Source: Pedococcus aerophilus
Lineage (GTDB): Bacteria > Actinomycetota > Actinomycetes > Actinomycetales > Dermatophilaceae
Direction of reading: 5' to 3'
NCBI RefSeq assembly: GCF_039532215.1
Contig: NZ_BAAARN010000001.1
Span: 62,001-126,000, forward strand
DNA length: 64,000 bases
Positions 35,801 to 46,131 of the stretch are shown here, one piece after another. Both the position numbers and the translations under genes were made by a program. The notes beneath the pieces were generated by a model that was not told where the DNA came from, made no database searches, and saw nothing but the letters and a program-made list of their open reading frames with translations. The first letter of the stretch is position 1, and each line of letters starts with the position of its first letter.

Positions 35801-36555
35801 CCAGCAGCAGCGCCAGCCGCAAGGCGAAGATCGCGGCGGCGACGCCGAAGTCCCAGCAGCGCAAGGGTGCCAGCCCGGTGGTCGTGGCCACCGTCGTCGT
35901 GGTCCTGATCGTGGCCGCGGTGGTCACCGCGGCCATCCTCGGCAGCCAGGACAAGAAGGAGGCCACCACGGCCGGCGGCTCGTCGATCCCCAAGGGCGCC
36001 TCGTCGATGAGCGCGGGCATCGTCGTCAACCCCGACGCCCCGGCAGGGGTGCCCACCCTGGACGTCTACGAGGACTTCCAGTGCCCGATCTGCGCCGAGT
36101 TCGAGCACCGCTTCGGTGAGGGCATCGAGGCCCTCGCGGAGAAGGGGCAGGTCAAGCTCGTGTTCCACACGCTGAGCTTCCTCGACGACAAGCTCGGCAA
36201 CGACTCGTCCAACCGCGCCGCCAACGCGGCAGCCTGCGCGGCCGACCAGGGCAAGTTCCTCGAGTACCACTCCGGGACGTTCGGCGCCCAGCCCCTCAGG
36301 GAGGGCGCCGGGTACACCGACGCCGCGCTGAAGTCGGTGGCGGAGAAGGCCGGCATCACCGGCGCCGGGCTGACGACGTGGGAGAAGTGCTACAACGACC
36401 GCTCGCACAACCAGTACGTCGAGTCCGTGCAGACCCAGTCCGAGAAGGACGGCATCAACGGCACCCCCACCCTGCGGCTCGACGGCAAGGCCCTCGACCT
36501 CGCCGGCTTCACCAACGAGTCCCTCGCGGCCGCGGTCAAGGCCGCGACGAAGTGA
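35797..36555 (+). CDS. membrane-anchored DsbA-family thiol oxidoreductase
   Basis: 252 residues. One N-terminal membrane anchor (about 26-48, SPVVVATVVVVLIVAAVVTA) holds a DsbA-like thioredoxin domain outside the cell. The active site is DFQCPICAEFE (C96-C99), the cis-proline loop is GTPTLRLDGK, and the helical insert contains AACAADQGKFLEYHSG. It probably forms disulfides in exported proteins, with the preceding MauE/DoxX protein restoring its redox state. The start overlaps that gene and the stop overlaps lgt. Confidence 0.93.
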   Translation: MTSSSASRKAKIAAATPKSQQRKGASPVVVATVVVVLIVAAVVTAAILGSQDKKEATTAGGSSIPKGASSMSAGIVVNPDAPAGVPTLDVYEDFQCPICAEFEHRFGEGIEALAEKGQVKLVFHTLSFLDDKLGNDSSNRAANAAACAADQGKFLEYHSGTFGAQPLREGAGYTDAALKSVAEKAGITGAGLTTWEKCYNDRSHNQYVESVQTQSEKDGINGTPTLRLDGKALDLAGFTNESLAAAVKAATK

Positions 36556-37478
36556 GCGCAGCGACACTCCTGAGCCTGCCCACATCGGCCGCGGGCCTGT
36601 CGGCACAGCTCCCGGCCCAGATCCCGGCGTCGATCCCCAGCCCCACCTCCGGCGTCTGGCACCTCGGGCCGTTCCCGGTCCGGGCCTACGCCCTATGCAT
36701 CCTCACCGGCATCGTCGCCGCCGTCTGGATCACGGGACGTCGCCTCGTCGACCGCGGCCACGCCGCCGAGAAGTCGATCGACATCGCCGCGTGGGCGGTG
36801 CCGTTCGGCATCGTCGGTGGTCGGGTCTACCACGTCATCACCACCCCGCAGCCCTACTTCGGCGAGGGCGGGCACCCGCTCAAGGCGTTCGCCATCTGGG
36901 AGGGTGGCCTCGGCATCTGGGGAGCCATCGCCCTCGGTGCGGTCGGCGCGTGGCTCGGAGCCCGCCGGCACGGGGTGTCCTTCCTCGACTACGTCGACGC
37001 CGCGGCGCCCGGCGTCGCCGTCGCGCAGGCGCTCGGTCGCTGGGGCAACTGGTTCAACAACGAGCTCTACGGTCGCGAGACCGACGTCCCGTGGGGCCTG
37101 ACGATCCACCAGTGGGACAACGGCGCCGGCCGTGCCGTCCGTGACGCCGCGGGGGACCCCGTCGTGCTCGGCACCTTCCACCCCACGTTCCTCTACGAGT
37201 CGCTCTGGTGCCTGCTGCTCGCCCTCGTCCTGGTCCTGGTCGACCGGCGTCGCGCCCTGCGCAAGGGGCAGCTCTTCGGCCTCTACGTCGTGGGCTACCC
37301 GCTGGGCCGCGTCGTCTTCGAGCTGATGCGCAGCGACGAGGCGAACCGCATCTTCGGCGTCCGGGTCAACGTGTGGACGAGCATCCTCGTGTTCGCCCTG
37401 GGGCTGTACCTCGTCTGGGCCGGTCGGCGCCGCGAGGTGGCGGTGCCCGCACGCTCAGCATCTCACCATACGGAATAG
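36552..37478 (+). CDS. lgt: prolipoprotein diacylglyceryl transferase
   Basis: First enzyme of lipoprotein maturation: adds diacylglycerol to the lipobox cysteine of exported precursors. 308 residues with seven membrane helices. Family motifs are AIVGGRVYHVI-like GIVGGRVYHVITTP, IWEGGLGIWGAIALG, the Lgt signature GRWGNWFNNELYGRETDVPW, and PTFLYESLWCLLL with QLFGLYVVGYPLGR. GTG 36552 overlaps the DsbA stop. trpA-lgt adjacency is common in actinobacteria; here two redox genes are inserted between them. The stop falls inside the GlnR-box-like element of gltB. Confidence 0.96.
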   Translation: MSAATLLSLPTSAAGLSAQLPAQIPASIPSPTSGVWHLGPFPVRAYALCILTGIVAAVWITGRRLVDRGHAAEKSIDIAAWAVPFGIVGGRVYHVITTPQPYFGEGGHPLKAFAIWEGGLGIWGAIALGAVGAWLGARRHGVSFLDYVDAAAPGVAVAQALGRWGNWFNNELYGRETDVPWGLTIHQWDNGAGRAVRDAAGDPVVLGTFHPTFLYESLWCLLLALVLVLVDRRRALRKGQLFGLYVVGYPLGRVVFELMRSDEANRIFGVRVNVWTSILVFALGLYLVWAGRRREVAVPARSASHHTE

Positions 37479-37499
37479 CGCGGCTCACATGCTAGGACG
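37462..37499 (+). promoter_or_regulatory. GlnR-box-like element upstream of gltBD
   Basis: Four pentamers are spaced by exactly six bases: CTCAC (37462), GAATA (37473), CTCAC (37484) and GGACG (37495). This is the layout of the actinobacterial GlnR box (GTnAC-n6-GAAAC repeated twice). The two CTCAC half-sites are identical; the GAAAC half-sites are degenerate. Its end lies 16 bases before the probable -10, as expected for an activator or dual regulator of nitrogen genes. Not proven by sequence alone. Confidence 0.5.
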
Positions 37500-37514
37500 G
37501 GGAGGGTTCTCGGT

Positions 37515-37520
37515 ATTCTC
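37515..37520 (+). promoter_or_regulatory. probable -10 element of gltBD
   Basis: TATTCT, giving a transcription start near 37527 and an untranslated leader of about 100 bases before gltB. No clear -35 box, which fits an activator-dependent promoter. Confidence 0.45.
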
Positions 37521-37627
37521 GTCCGAGCCGTGGCCAAGGCCGTCCACGCGCGTGCAATGGTGTGCCTCCTGACCCCCCAGGGGGCTCGCTCCGACGCATC
37601 ACGACCCCTCAGGACGGTGACCCGAAC

Positions 37628-40600
37628 GTGACTTCTGCGCGCTTCTCCGCCCAGCCCGCCGACACCGGGCTCTACCGCCGCGAGTTCGAGCACGACGCCT
37701 GCGGCGTGGCACTCGTGGCCACCATGCGGGGGAGCGCAGGTCACGACATCGTCGACCACGCCCTCACGGCGCTGCGCAACCTCGAGCACCGCGGCGCCAC
37801 CGGTGCCGACCCGCTCGTGGGCGATGGAGCAGGCATCCTCACTCAGGTCCCCGACGCCTTCTTCCGCGAGGTCGTGGACTTCGACCTCCCCGTGGCCGGC
37901 GCGTATGCCGTGGGCACCGCCTTCCTGCCCGCCGACGAGTCCGAACGTGCCGCAGTCGTCGAGCGCATCGAGGCCATCGCCGCCGAGGAGAACCTCACGG
38001 TGCTCGGGTGGCGCGACGTGCCGGTCAGCACCGAGCTCGTCGGCCAGGCGGCACGCGACTGCATGCCGTTCTTCCGCCAGCTGTTCGTCAGCGCGTCCTC
38101 GGGGCGCATGGTCGGCCTCGGGCTGGACCGGCTCGCCTTCTGCCTGCGCAAGCGCGCCGAGCGCGAGACCGAGGTCTACTTCCCCTCGCTGTCGTGCCGC
38201 ACCCTCGTCTACAAGGGCATGCTCACCACCGGCCAGCTGGAGCCGTTCTTCCCGGACCTGTCCGACCGTCGCTTCGAGACCCAGCTCGCGCTGGTCCACT
38301 CGCGCTTCTCCACCAACACCTTCCCGAGCTGGCCGCTGGCCCACCCCTACCGGCTCATCGCCCACAACGGCGAGATCAACACCGTCAAGGGCAACCGCAA
38401 CTGGATGCGGGCCCGCGAGAGCCAGCTCGTCTCCGACGTCATCCCCGGCGACCTCGAGCGGCTCTTCCCGATCTGCACCCCGGAGGCGTCGGACTCCGCG
38501 TCCTTCGACGAGGCCCTCGAGCTGCTCCACCTCGGTGGCCGGTCGCTGCCCCACGCGGTCCTGATGATGATCCCCGAGGCATGGGAGAACCACACCGAGA
38601 TGGACCCGGCCCGCCGGGCGTTCTACGAGTTCCACTCGACGTTCATGGAGCCGTGGGACGGCCCCGCCTGCGTCACCTTCACCGACGGCTCACTCATCGG
38701 GGCGGTCCTGGACCGCAACGGCCTGCGCCCCGGTCGCTACTCGGTCACCGACGACGGCCTGGTCGTCCTCGCGTCCGAGGCCGGGGTCCTGGACCTCGAC
38801 CCGACCCGCGTGGTCCGCAAGGGCCGCCTCCAGCCGGGCCGGATGTTCCTCGTGGACACCGAGCACGGACGGATCGTCTCCGACGACGAGATCAAGTCCT
38901 CGCTGGCCTCCCAGCACCCGTACGACGAGTGGCTCCACGCCGGACTCATCCACCTCGACGACCTGCCCGAGCGCGAGCACATCGTGCACACCGCCGCCTC
39001 GGTGGCCCGCCGCCAGCAGACCTTCGGCTACACCCAGGAGGAGCTCAAGATCCTCCTGGCGCCGATGGCGAAGTCCGGGGGAGAGGCGCTGGGCTCGATG
39101 GGCACCGACACCCCCATCGCCGTGCTCTCCGACCGACCGCGCTTGATCTTCGACTACTTCACGCAGCTCTTCGCGCAGGTGACGAACCCGCCGCTCGACG
39201 CCATCCGTGAGGAGCTCGTCACCTCCCTCGGGACCGTGATCGGACCGGAGGGCAATGCGCTCGCCGCGACCCCGGCGCACGCCCGCCAGGTGGTGCTGCC
39301 GTTCCCCGTCATCGACAACGACCACCTCGCCAAGATCGTCCACGTCAACGCCGACGGCGACCTCCCGGGCTACGCGACGCACGTCGTCCGCGGCCTCTAC
39401 GACGTCACCGGTGGCGCCGCCGCCATGCAGGCGCGCCTCGAGGAGATCTTCGCCGAGGTGTCCCAGGCCATCGCTGCCGGTGCCCGCTTCGTCGTGCTGT
39501 CCGACCGCGACTCCGGCCGCGACCAGGCGCCGATCCCGTCGCTGCTGCTCACCTCTGCGGTGCACCACCACCTCATCCGCGAGAAGACCCGCACCCTGGT
39601 CGGGCTCGTGGTCGAGGCCGGCGACGTCCGCGAGGTCCACCACGTCGCCCTGCTCATCGGGTATGGCGCGGCCGCCGTCAACCCCTACCTCGCCATGGAG
39701 TCGGTCGAGGACCTCGTCCGCTCCGGCGCGATCGAGGGCGTGACCTCCGAGCAGGCGGTGAAGAACCTCATCAAGGCGCTCGGCAAGGGCGTCCTCAAGG
39801 TGATGTCGAAGATGGGCATCTCCACCGTCGCGTCCTACCGCGGTGCCCAGGTCTTCGAGGCCATCGGCCTGTCCCAGGAGCTCGTCGACCGCTACTTCAC
39901 CGGCACCGTCAGCCAGCTCGGGGGCATCGGGCTCGACGTCGTCGCCGCGGAGACCGCGGCCAGGCACGCCGCGGCATACCCGCCGGACGGCGTGCGCCTC
40001 CCGCACCGCAAGCTCAACGTCGGCGGTGAGTACCAGTGGCGCCGTGAGGGCGAGCCGCACCTGTTCGACCCGGACACGGTGTTCCGCCTCCAGCACTCGA
40101 CGCGCCAGCGCCGCTACGACATCTTCAAGCAGTACACCCAGCGCGTCGACGAGCAGTCCGAGCGGCTGATGACGCTGCGCGGCCTGTTCAACCTCGGCGG
40201 GGCCAACCCGCGCCAGCCCATCTCGATCGACGAGGTCGAGCCGGTCAGCGAGATCGTCAAGCGGTTCAACACCGGTGCGATGTCCTACGGGTCGATCAGC
40301 CTCGAGGCCCACGAGACGCTGGCCATCGCGATGAACCGCCTCGGCGGTCGGTCCAACACCGGTGAGGGCGGTGAGGACGTCGAACGCCTCATGGACGACG
40401 AGCGGCGCTCGGTCATCAAGCAGGTCGCCTCGGGTCGCTTCGGCGTGACGTCGCTCTACCTCACCAAGTCCGGCGACATCCAGATCAAGATGGCCCAGGG
40501 TGCCAAGCCCGGCGAGGGCGGCCAGCTGCCCGGCCACAAGGTGTACCCGTGGGTCGCCAAGACCCGGCACTCGACCCCCGGCGTCGGCCTGATCAGCCCG

Positions 40601-42172
40601 CCGCCGCACCACGACATCTACTCCATCGAGGACCTCGCCCAGCTGATCCACGACCTCAAGAACGCCAACCCCGAGGCCCGGATCCACGTCAAGCTCGTCT
40701 CCGAGATCGGTGTCGGCACGGTCGCCGCGGGCGTCTCGAAGGCCCACTCCGACGTCGTGCTCATCTCCGGCCACGACGGTGGCACCGGCGCCTCGCCGCT
40801 GACGTCGCTCAAGCACGCCGGTGGACCCTGGGAGATCGGCCTCGCCGAGACCCAGCAGACGCTGGTGCTCAACAACCTGCGCGACCGCATCGTCGTGCAG
40901 TGCGACGGCCAGCTGAAGACCGGGCGTGACGTGGTCATCGCCGCGCTGCTCGGTGCGGAGGAGTTCGGGTTCGCCACGGCTCCGCTCGTCGTCAGCGGCT
41001 GCGTCATGATGCGCGTCTGCCACCTCGACACCTGTCCGGTCGGCATCGCCACCCAGAACCCCGAGCTGCGCAAGCGGTTCAGCGGCAAGCCCGAGTTCGT
41101 CGAGACGTTCTTCGAGTACATCGCCGAGGAGGTGCGCGAGCACCTCGCCGCGCTGGGCTTCCGCTCCATCGAGGAGGCAGTCGGCCAGGTCTCGTCCATC
41201 GACGCCACCAGGGCGGTCGACCACTGGAAGGCCGCCGGCCTGGACCTGTCGCCGATCTTCGCCGACGTGCAGAGCCCTGACGGCTCGGCGCGGCGCAACA
41301 CCACCACGCAGGACCACGGCCTCGAGAAGGCCCTGGACCACCAGCTCATCACCATCGCCCGCGAGGCCATCAACGACGGCACGCCCGTCGCGGCGGAGGT
41401 GGCGGTGCGCAACGTCAACCGCACCATCGGCACGCTGCTCGGCCACGAGGTCACCAAGGCCCACCCGGACGGGCTGCCCGACAACACCATCGACCTCACC
41501 CTGACCGGCTCGGCCGGCCAGTCGCTCGGCGCCTTCCTGCCGCGCGGGATCACGCTGCGCCTGTACGGCGACGCGAACGACTACGTCGGCAAGGGCCTGT
41601 CCGGTGGGCGCGTCGTCGTCCGCCCGGACCGGGCTGCGCCGCTGCAGGCAGAGCAGAACGTCATCGCCGGCAACGTCATCTGCTACGGCGCGACGACCGG
41701 TGAGCTGTTCCTGCGCGGCAAGGTCGGCGAGCGGTTCTGCGTGCGCAACTCCGGTGCCAGCGCCGTCGTCGAGGGCGTGGGTGACCACGGCTGCGAGTAC
41801 ATGACCGGGGGCACCGTCCTCGTCCTCGGGCCGACCGGCCGTAACTTCGCCGCCGGCATGTCCGGGGGAGTGGCCTACGTCCTCGACCTCGACCAGAACC
41901 GCGTCAACCGTGAGCTCGTCGACCTGTCGCCACTGCGGCCGGACGACGAGACGGTGGTGCGCGAGTTGCTCACCAAGCACGTCGAGTGGACCGAGTCCCC
42001 CGTGGCGGCAGGGCTGCTCGAGGACTGGGAGAACGCACGGAGCCGCTTCACGCTCGTGCTGCCCCGCGACTACCAGCGCGTCCTGGACGTGCGGGCAGCC
42101 GCGGAGGAAGAAGGTCTGGACATCAACGGCTCCGAGGTCTGGGAGCGGATCATGGAGGCTTCCCGTGGCTGA
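37628..42172 (+). CDS. gltB: glutamate synthase, large (alpha) subunit
   Basis: NADPH-dependent GOGAT: glutamine plus 2-oxoglutarate gives two glutamates. 1514 residues. A 24-residue propeptide precedes the catalytic cysteine C25 ([10 protein letters not shown]) of the class II amidotransferase domain (about 25-430). The central and FMN domains follow, with [30 protein letters not shown] and the ammonia loop. The 3Fe-4S cluster cysteines are in [20 protein letters not shown]. The C-terminal beta-helix domain has the GXXGX-rich ending [20 protein letters not shown] 37628 is chosen because it leaves the normal short propeptide. Confidence 0.96.
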   Translation: MTSARFSAQPADTGLYRREFEHDACGVALVATMRGSAGHDIVDHALTALRNLEHRGATGADPLVGDGAGILTQVPDAFFREVVDFDLPVAGAYAVGTAFLPADESERAAVVERIEAIAAEENLTVLGWRDVPVSTELVGQAARDCMPFFRQLFVSASSGRMVGLGLDRLAFCLRKRAERETEVYFPSLSCRTLVYKGMLTTGQLEPFFPDLSDRRFETQLALVHSRFSTNTFPSWPLAHPYRLIAHNGEINTVKGNRNWMRARESQLVSDVIPGDLERLFPICTPEASDSASFDEALELLHLGGRSLPHAVLMMIPEAWENHTEMDPARRAFYEFHSTFMEPWDGPACVTFTDGSLIGAVLDRNGLRPGRYSVTDDGLVVLASEAGVLDLDPTRVVRKGRLQPGRMFLVDTEHGRIVSDDEIKSSLASQHPYDEWLHAGLIHLDDLPEREHIVHTAASVARRQQTFGYTQEELKILLAPMAKSGGEALGSMGTDTPIAVLSDRPRLIFDYFTQLFAQVTNPPLDAIREELVTSLGTVIGPEGNALAATPAHARQVVLPFPVIDNDHLAKIVHVNADGDLPGYATHVVRGLYDVTGGAAAMQARLEEIFAEVSQAIAAGARFVVLSDRDSGRDQAPIPSLLLTSAVHHHLIREKTRTLVGLVVEAGDVREVHHVALLIGYGAAAVNPYLAMESVEDLVRSGAIEGVTSEQAVKNLIKALGKGVLKVMSKMGISTVASYRGAQVFEAIGLSQELVDRYFTGTVSQLGGIGLDVVAAETAARHAAAYPPDGVRLPHRKLNVGGEYQWRREGEPHLFDPDTVFRLQHSTRQRRYDIFKQYTQRVDEQSERLMTLRGLFNLGGANPRQPISIDEVEPVSEIVKRFNTGAMSYGSISLEAHETLAIAMNRLGGRSNTGEGGEDVERLMDDERRSVIKQVASGRFGVTSLYLTKSGDIQIKMAQGAKPGEGGQLPGHKVYPWVAKTRHSTPGVGLISPPPHHDIYSIEDLAQLIHDLKNANPEARIHVKLVSEIGVGTVAAGVSKAHSDVVLISGHDGGTGASPLTSLKHAGGPWEIGLAETQQTLVLNNLRDRIVVQCDGQLKTGRDVVIAALLGAEEFGFATAPLVVSGCVMMRVCHLDTCPVGIATQNPELRKRFSGKPEFVETFFEYIAEEVREHLAALGFRSIEEAVGQVSSIDATRAVDHWKAAGLDLSPIFADVQSPDGSARRNTTTQDHGLEKALDHQLITIAREAINDGTPVAAEVAVRNVNRTIGTLLGHEVTKAHPDGLPDNTIDLTLTGSAGQSLGAFLPRGITLRLYGDANDYVGKGLSGGRVVVRPDRAAPLQAEQNVIAGNVICYGATTGELFLRGKVGERFCVRNSGASAVVEGVGDHGCEYMTGGTVLVLGPTGRNFAAGMSGGVAYVLDLDQNRVNRELVDLSPLRPDDETVVRELLTKHVEWTESPVAAGLLEDWENARSRFTLVLPRDYQRVLDVRAAAEEEGLDINGSEVWERIMEASRG

Positions 42173-43619
42173 CCCCCAGGGCTTTCTCAAGACGCGCGAG
42201 CGCGAGCTCCCGACCCGTCGACCGGTTCCGGTCCGCATCAGGGACTGGAAGGAGGTCTACGAGGAGCAGGAGCTCGGCCAGCTCCAGCGCCAGGCCGGTC
42301 GCTGCATGGACTGCGGGATCCCCTTCTGCCACAGCGGTTGTCCGCTCGGCAACCTCATCCCCGAGTGGAACGACCTGGCGTGGAAGGGTGACTGGCGGGA
42401 GGCGATCGAGCGCCTGCACGCGACCAACAACTTCCCGGAGTTCACCGGTCGCCTGTGCCCGGCTCCCTGCGAGACCGCCTGCGTGCTCGGCATCAACCAG
42501 CCGGCCGTGACGATCAAGCAGATCGAGGTCACGACGATCGACCGTGCCTTCGACGCGGGCTACGTGCAGCCGCAGGCGCCGGAGCGCCTCACCGGCAAGA
42601 CCGTCGCCGTCATCGGCTCGGGCCCCGCCGGCCTCGCCGCGGCCCAGCAGCTGACCCGCGCCGGCCACACCGTCGCGGTCTACGAGCGTGCCGACAAGCC
42701 CGGCGGGCTGCTGCGCTACGGCATCCCCGAGTTCAAGATGGAGAAGTCGGTCCTGGACCGTCGTATCTCCCAGATGGAGGCCGAGGGCACCCGCTTCCGC
42801 AGCGGTGTCGCGGTCGGCGAGGACGTCACAGGCAAGCAGCTGCGCGACCGCTACGACGCCGTCGTCCTGGCGATCGGGGCGACCGTGCCCCGCGACCTGC
42901 CGGTGCCCGGGCGCGAGCTCGACGGCGTCATGCAGGCCATGGAGTTCCTCCCGCCGGCCAACAAGGTCGCGCTCGGCGAGACCGTCGAGGGCCAGGTCAC
43001 CGCAGAGGGCAAGGACGTCATCGTGATCGGTGGCGGCGACACCGGTGCCGACTGCATCGGCACCTCGCACCGCCAGGGCGCGAAGTCGGTGACGAGCCTG
43101 GAGATCATGCCCCAGCCGGGGGAGGAGCGCGTCGCCGGACAGCCGTGGCCGACCTACCCCATGACGTTCCGCGTCGCCTCCGCGCACGAGGAGGGCGGCG
43201 AGCGCGTGTATGCCGTGTCGACCAAGGAGGTCCTCGGCGAGGACGGCAAGGTCACCGGCATCCGTGTCGTCGACGTCCAGCGCGGCGAGAACGGCTTCGA
43301 CGAGGTCGAGGGCACCGAGCGCGTCCTCCCGGCCCAGCTGGTGCTGCTGGCGATGGGCTTCCTCGGACCGGAGAAGCCCGGTGTCGTCGAGCAGCTCGAG
43401 GTCGAGCTCGACGAGCGCTCCAACGTCAAGCGCGACAAGGAGTACATGTCCAGCGTGCCGGGCGTCTTCGTCGCCGGTGACGCCGGCCGCGGCCAGTCGC
43501 TGATCGTCTGGGCCATCGCCGAAGGTCGTTCTGCCGCAGCGGGGGTCGACAAGTACCTCAGCGGACAGACCTCCCTGCCGCGACCGATCAACCCGAACGA
43601 CCGCCCGCTCGTCGTCTGA
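42165..43619 (+). CDS. gltD: glutamate synthase, small (beta) subunit
   Basis: Supplies electrons from NADPH through FAD and iron-sulfur clusters to GltB. 484 residues. N-terminal cluster cysteines are in [17 protein letters not shown] and [14 protein letters not shown]. The FAD-binding loop is [15 protein letters not shown], the NADPH-binding loop [11 protein letters not shown], and the C-terminal FAD contact [20 protein letters not shown] 42165 has GGAGG six bases upstream and overlaps the gltB stop by 8 bases. A strong hairpin follows the gene. Confidence 0.96.
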   Translation: MADPQGFLKTRERELPTRRPVPVRIRDWKEVYEEQELGQLQRQAGRCMDCGIPFCHSGCPLGNLIPEWNDLAWKGDWREAIERLHATNNFPEFTGRLCPAPCETACVLGINQPAVTIKQIEVTTIDRAFDAGYVQPQAPERLTGKTVAVIGSGPAGLAAAQQLTRAGHTVAVYERADKPGGLLRYGIPEFKMEKSVLDRRISQMEAEGTRFRSGVAVGEDVTGKQLRDRYDAVVLAIGATVPRDLPVPGRELDGVMQAMEFLPPANKVALGETVEGQVTAEGKDVIVIGGGDTGADCIGTSHRQGAKSVTSLEIMPQPGEERVAGQPWPTYPMTFRVASAHEEGGERVYAVSTKEVLGEDGKVTGIRVVDVQRGENGFDEVEGTERVLPAQLVLLAMGFLGPEKPGVVEQLEVELDERSNVKRDKEYMSSVPGVFVAGDAGRGQSLIVWAIAEGRSAAAGVDKYLSGQTSLPRPINPNDRPLVV

Positions 43620-43658
43620 GCGGCGGCCGTCCGGCACGGCGGCCGCGGCGCCATACGC

Positions 43659-43706
43659 CGAACACCCGGTGACCACCCGACCACGGGGTTGTTCACCGGG
43701 TGTTCG
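43659..43706 (+). terminator. terminator hairpin after gltBD
   Basis: A 14-bp perfect inverted repeat: CGAACACCCGGTGA (43659-43672) and TCACCGGGTGTTCG (43693-43706), with a 20-base loop that can itself form ACCC/GGGT. It starts 40 bases after the gltD stop. No T-run follows. It lies 48 bases before the pyk -10 box and would insulate pyk. Confidence 0.7.
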
Positions 43707-43753
43707 CGTGTCCGCAGGGTGACCGCGGTCACGTTCCCCGGAACGCCGGGCGA

Positions 43754-43759
43754 TAGGGT
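43754..43759 (+). promoter_or_regulatory. -10 element of leaderless pyk promoter
   Basis: TAGGGT, then 6 bases, then ATG 43766; no ribosome-binding site lies before the ATG. Confidence 0.65.
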
Positions 43760-43765
43760 CGAGCC

Positions 43766-45217
43766 ATGCGTCGCGCCAAGATCGTCTGCACCCTCGGCCC
43801 GGCTGTCTCCAGCCCCGAACGCATCCGTGCGCTCGTCGATGCGGGGATGGACGTCGCCCGTCTGAACCTGTCCCACGGCGAGTACGCCGACCACGAGGCC
43901 ATCTACCGGTCCATCCGCCAGGCCAGCGACGAGACCGGCCACGCGGTCGGAATCCTCGTCGACCTCCAGGGCCCGAAGATCCGCACCGGTCGCTTCTCCG
44001 GTGGTCCCGTGCTGCTGCCGACGGGCTCCGAGTTCACCATCACGACGCGCGAGATCGACGGCACGCAGACCGAGGTCGGGACGACCTACAAGGGCCTGCC
44101 GGGTGACGTGAAGCCCGGTGACGCGCTGCTCATCGACGACGGCAAGGTCGCGCTCGAGGCCGTCGAGGTCACCGACACCGACGTCCGCTGCCGCGTCACG
44201 GTCGGCGGCACGGTCAGCAACAACAAGGGCATCAACCTGCCCGGAGTGGCCGTCTCCGTCCCGGCCTTGTCGGAGAAGGACAAGGAGGACCTGCGCTGGG
44301 CGCTGGGTCTGCGCGCCGACATGATCGCGCTGTCCTTCGTGCGCTCGGCGAAGGACCTCGACGACGTGTACGAGGTCATGGACGAGGTCGGGGTGCGCCT
44401 GCCCGTCATCGCCAAGATCGAGAAGCCGCAGGCCGTCGACAACCTCGCCGAGATCATCGCGGCCTTCGACGGCGTCATGGTCGCTCGCGGCGACCTCGGC
44501 GTCGAGCTGCCGCTCGAGGAGGTGCCGCTGGTCCAGAAGCGCGCCATCGAGATCGCGCGCCGCAACGCCAAGCCTGTCATCGTCGCCACCCAGGTGCTCG
44601 AGTCGATGATCGAGAACCCGCGCCCCACCCGCGCCGAGGCATCGGACGCCGCCAACGCCGTCCTGGACGGCGCCGACGCGCTGATGCTGTCGGGGGAGAC
44701 CAGCGTCGGTGCGTACCCGATCGTGGCTGTCGAGACGATGGCCCGCATCATCGAGAGCACCGAGGAGCACGGCCTCGACCGCATCCGCCCGCTCGGGACG
44801 AAGCCGCACACCATGGGTGGCGCGGTCTCGGCCGCCGCGGTCGAGATCGGCGAGCTGCTCGGCGCGAAGTACCTCATCACCTTCACGCAGTCCGGTGACA
44901 CCGCGAAGCGGATGTCCCGCATCCGCCCGCGCATCCCCATGCTCGCCTTCACGCCGGAGTCGCACACCCGCTCGCGGCTGGCGCTGGCCTGGGGCATCGA
45001 GACGTTCCTCGTCCCGATGGCTCGGCACACCGACCAGATGGCGCGCCAGGTCGACAAGACCCTGCTCGCCGACGGCCGTGTCCAGGAGGGCGACCTCGTC
45101 GTCCTCGTCGCCGGTTCGCCCCCCGGCATCCCCGGCTCCACCAACGCCCTGCGCGTCCACAAGATGGGCGACGCGGTCAACAAGGTCGCGCCCGCCTACG
45201 AGGACCTCGAGGACTGA
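43766..45217 (+). CDS. pyk: pyruvate kinase
   Basis: Last step of glycolysis, phosphoenolpyruvate plus ADP to pyruvate plus ATP. 483 residues. N-terminus [16 protein letters not shown] and [12 protein letters not shown] are standard; the active-site lysine region is [14 protein letters not shown] and the metal and substrate site [15 protein letters not shown]. The B domain is at about 70-165 and the C-terminal regulatory domain at about 345-483, containing [18 protein letters not shown], an effector-binding-type loop. It begins without a leader and ends 7 bases before a 10-bp perfect hairpin. Confidence 0.97.
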   Translation: MRRAKIVCTLGPAVSSPERIRALVDAGMDVARLNLSHGEYADHEAIYRSIRQASDETGHAVGILVDLQGPKIRTGRFSGGPVLLPTGSEFTITTREIDGTQTEVGTTYKGLPGDVKPGDALLIDDGKVALEAVEVTDTDVRCRVTVGGTVSNNKGINLPGVAVSVPALSEKDKEDLRWALGLRADMIALSFVRSAKDLDDVYEVMDEVGVRLPVIAKIEKPQAVDNLAEIIAAFDGVMVARGDLGVELPLEEVPLVQKRAIEIARRNAKPVIVATQVLESMIENPRPTRAEASDAANAVLDGADALMLSGETSVGAYPIVAVETMARIIESTEEHGLDRIRPLGTKPHTMGGAVSAAAVEIGELLGAKYLITFTQSGDTAKRMSRIRPRIPMLAFTPESHTRSRLALAWGIETFLVPMARHTDQMARQVDKTLLADGRVQEGDLVVLVAGSPPGIPGSTNALRVHKMGDAVNKVAPAYEDLED

Positions 45218-45223
45218 CCTCCC

Positions 45224-45251
45224 GGCGTGCCGCCCGCCCCCGCGCGGCACG
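45224..45251 (+). terminator. terminator hairpin after pyk
   Basis: GGCGTGCCGC (45224-45233) and GCGGCACGCC (45242-45251) form a perfect 10-bp stem with an 8-base C-rich loop, starting 7 bases after the pyk stop. No T-run. Confidence 0.7.
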
Positions 45252-45285
45252 CCAGGAGTGGTGGCGGGCAGCACGCGAGCACGCT

Positions 45286-45291
45286 TGTATG
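45286..45291 (+). promoter_or_regulatory. probable promoter of tRNA-Leu
   Basis: TATGCT with an upstream TTG (extended -10 style), 38 bases before the tRNA's first base, leaving room for a short 5' leader. Confidence 0.45.
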
Positions 45292-45329
45292 CTGCTCCAG
45301 CACTGTTCGTCGGCCTGCCCGGCGTGTGC

Positions 45330-45412
45330 GCCGAAGTGGTGGAATGGCAGACACGGAGCACTCAAAATGCTCTGCTCGAAAGGGCGTGCGGGTTCGAGTC
45401 CCGCCTTCGGCA
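45330..45412 (+). tRNA. tRNA-Leu (anticodon CAA)
   Basis: All arms can be drawn. The acceptor stem is GCCGAAG (45330-45336) with CTTCGGC (45405-45411), perfect over 7 bp, then the A discriminator at 45412. The anticodon stem is GAGCA/TGCTC around the loop CTCAAAA, giving anticodon CAA, which reads the UUG leucine codon, rare in such a GC-rich genome. A long class II variable arm is present between the anticodon and T arms, and the T arm is GCGGG-TTCGAGT-CCCGC. The 3' CCA is not encoded (ACCG follows). It is alone, not part of a tRNA cluster. Confidence 0.95.
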
Positions 45413-45503
45413 CCGATGGTCTCGTGGGCTCGATGAGCCGCAGGTCACACTCCTTGGTGAGTCCCTGCGCCGGCCACGCAACGTGCCGTTAACGTGCGTC
45501 CCA

Positions 45504-45509
45504 TAGGCT
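45504..45509 (+). promoter_or_regulatory. -10 element of leaderless pdtaR promoter
   Basis: TAGGCT, then 7 bases, then GTG 45517. Confidence 0.6.
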
Positions 45510-45516
45510 CAGTCCT

Positions 45517-46128
45517 GTGAGCGAGACCCAGTCGACGACGACCACCACCAAAGCACCCACTCGCATCCTCGTGGCGGAGGACGAGGCCCTCATCCGCCTC
45601 GACCTCGCCGAGATGCTGGCCGAGCTCGGCTACGAGGTGGTCGGGCAGGCGAGCAACGGCGAGCAGGCCGTGGAGATGGCCAAGGAGCTCACGCCCGACC
45701 TGGTCATCATGGACGTGAAGATGCCCGTCATGGACGGCATCACCGCTGCCGAGGAGATCGGCTCCGCGAAGATCTGCCCCGTGGTCATGCTCACCGCGTT
45801 CAGCCAGACCGAGCTCGTCGAGCGTGCGCGCGACGCGGGCGTCATGGCCTACATCGTCAAGCCGTTCACCGCCTCCGACCTCGGCCCCGCCATCGACATC
45901 GCCCGCCACCGCTGGACCGAGGTCAAGGCCCTCGAGAGCGAGATCGCGGACCTCGGGGAGCGCCTCGAGACGCGCAAGGCTGTCGACCGCGCCAAGGGCA
46001 TCCTCATGAAGAAGCTCAAGATCTCCGAGGCCGAGGCCTTCCGCTGGATCCAGAAGACCGCGATGGACAGGCGCCTCGGCATGCGTGAGGTCGCCGACGC
46101 CGTCGTCAGCGGCATGGACAAGGCCTGA
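45517..46128 (+). CDS. pdtaR: ANTAR-domain response regulator, PdtaR-like
   Basis: 203 residues. The receiver domain (about 15-130) has the acidic pocket VAEDEALIRLDLAEML (E21, D22), the phosphorylated D66 in LVIMDVKMPVMDG and the Lys in IVKPFT. The C-terminal ANTAR domain (about 140-203) contains ETRKAVDRAKGILMKK and SEAEAFRWIQKTAMDRR, which bind RNA tandem hairpins to control transcription termination. This is the Rv1626/PdtaR architecture, paired in other actinomycetes with the histidine kinase PdtaS; no kinase is encoded here. A Thr-rich leader of about ten residues precedes the receiver domain. Confidence 0.92.
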   Translation: MSETQSTTTTTKAPTRILVAEDEALIRLDLAEMLAELGYEVVGQASNGEQAVEMAKELTPDLVIMDVKMPVMDGITAAEEIGSAKICPVVMLTAFSQTELVERARDAGVMAYIVKPFTASDLGPAIDIARHRWTEVKALESEIADLGERLETRKAVDRAKGILMKKLKISEAEAFRWIQKTAMDRRLGMREVADAVVSGMDKA

Positions 46129-46131
46129 CCC

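Noticed and set aside
37565-37600. Possible attenuator hairpin (CCCCCCAGGGGG) in the gltB leader
   Set aside because: The loop would be too small and there is no leader peptide, T-run or alternative pairing.
38690-42238. 1182-codon open frame antisense to gltB
   Set aside because: Asp/Val/Gly-rich mirror of gltB codons with no domains; the sense strand encodes every GltB motif.
43154-45361. 735-codon minus-strand frame across gltD and pyk
   Set aside because: Shadow; it also runs through the gltBD terminator hairpin and the pyk promoter.
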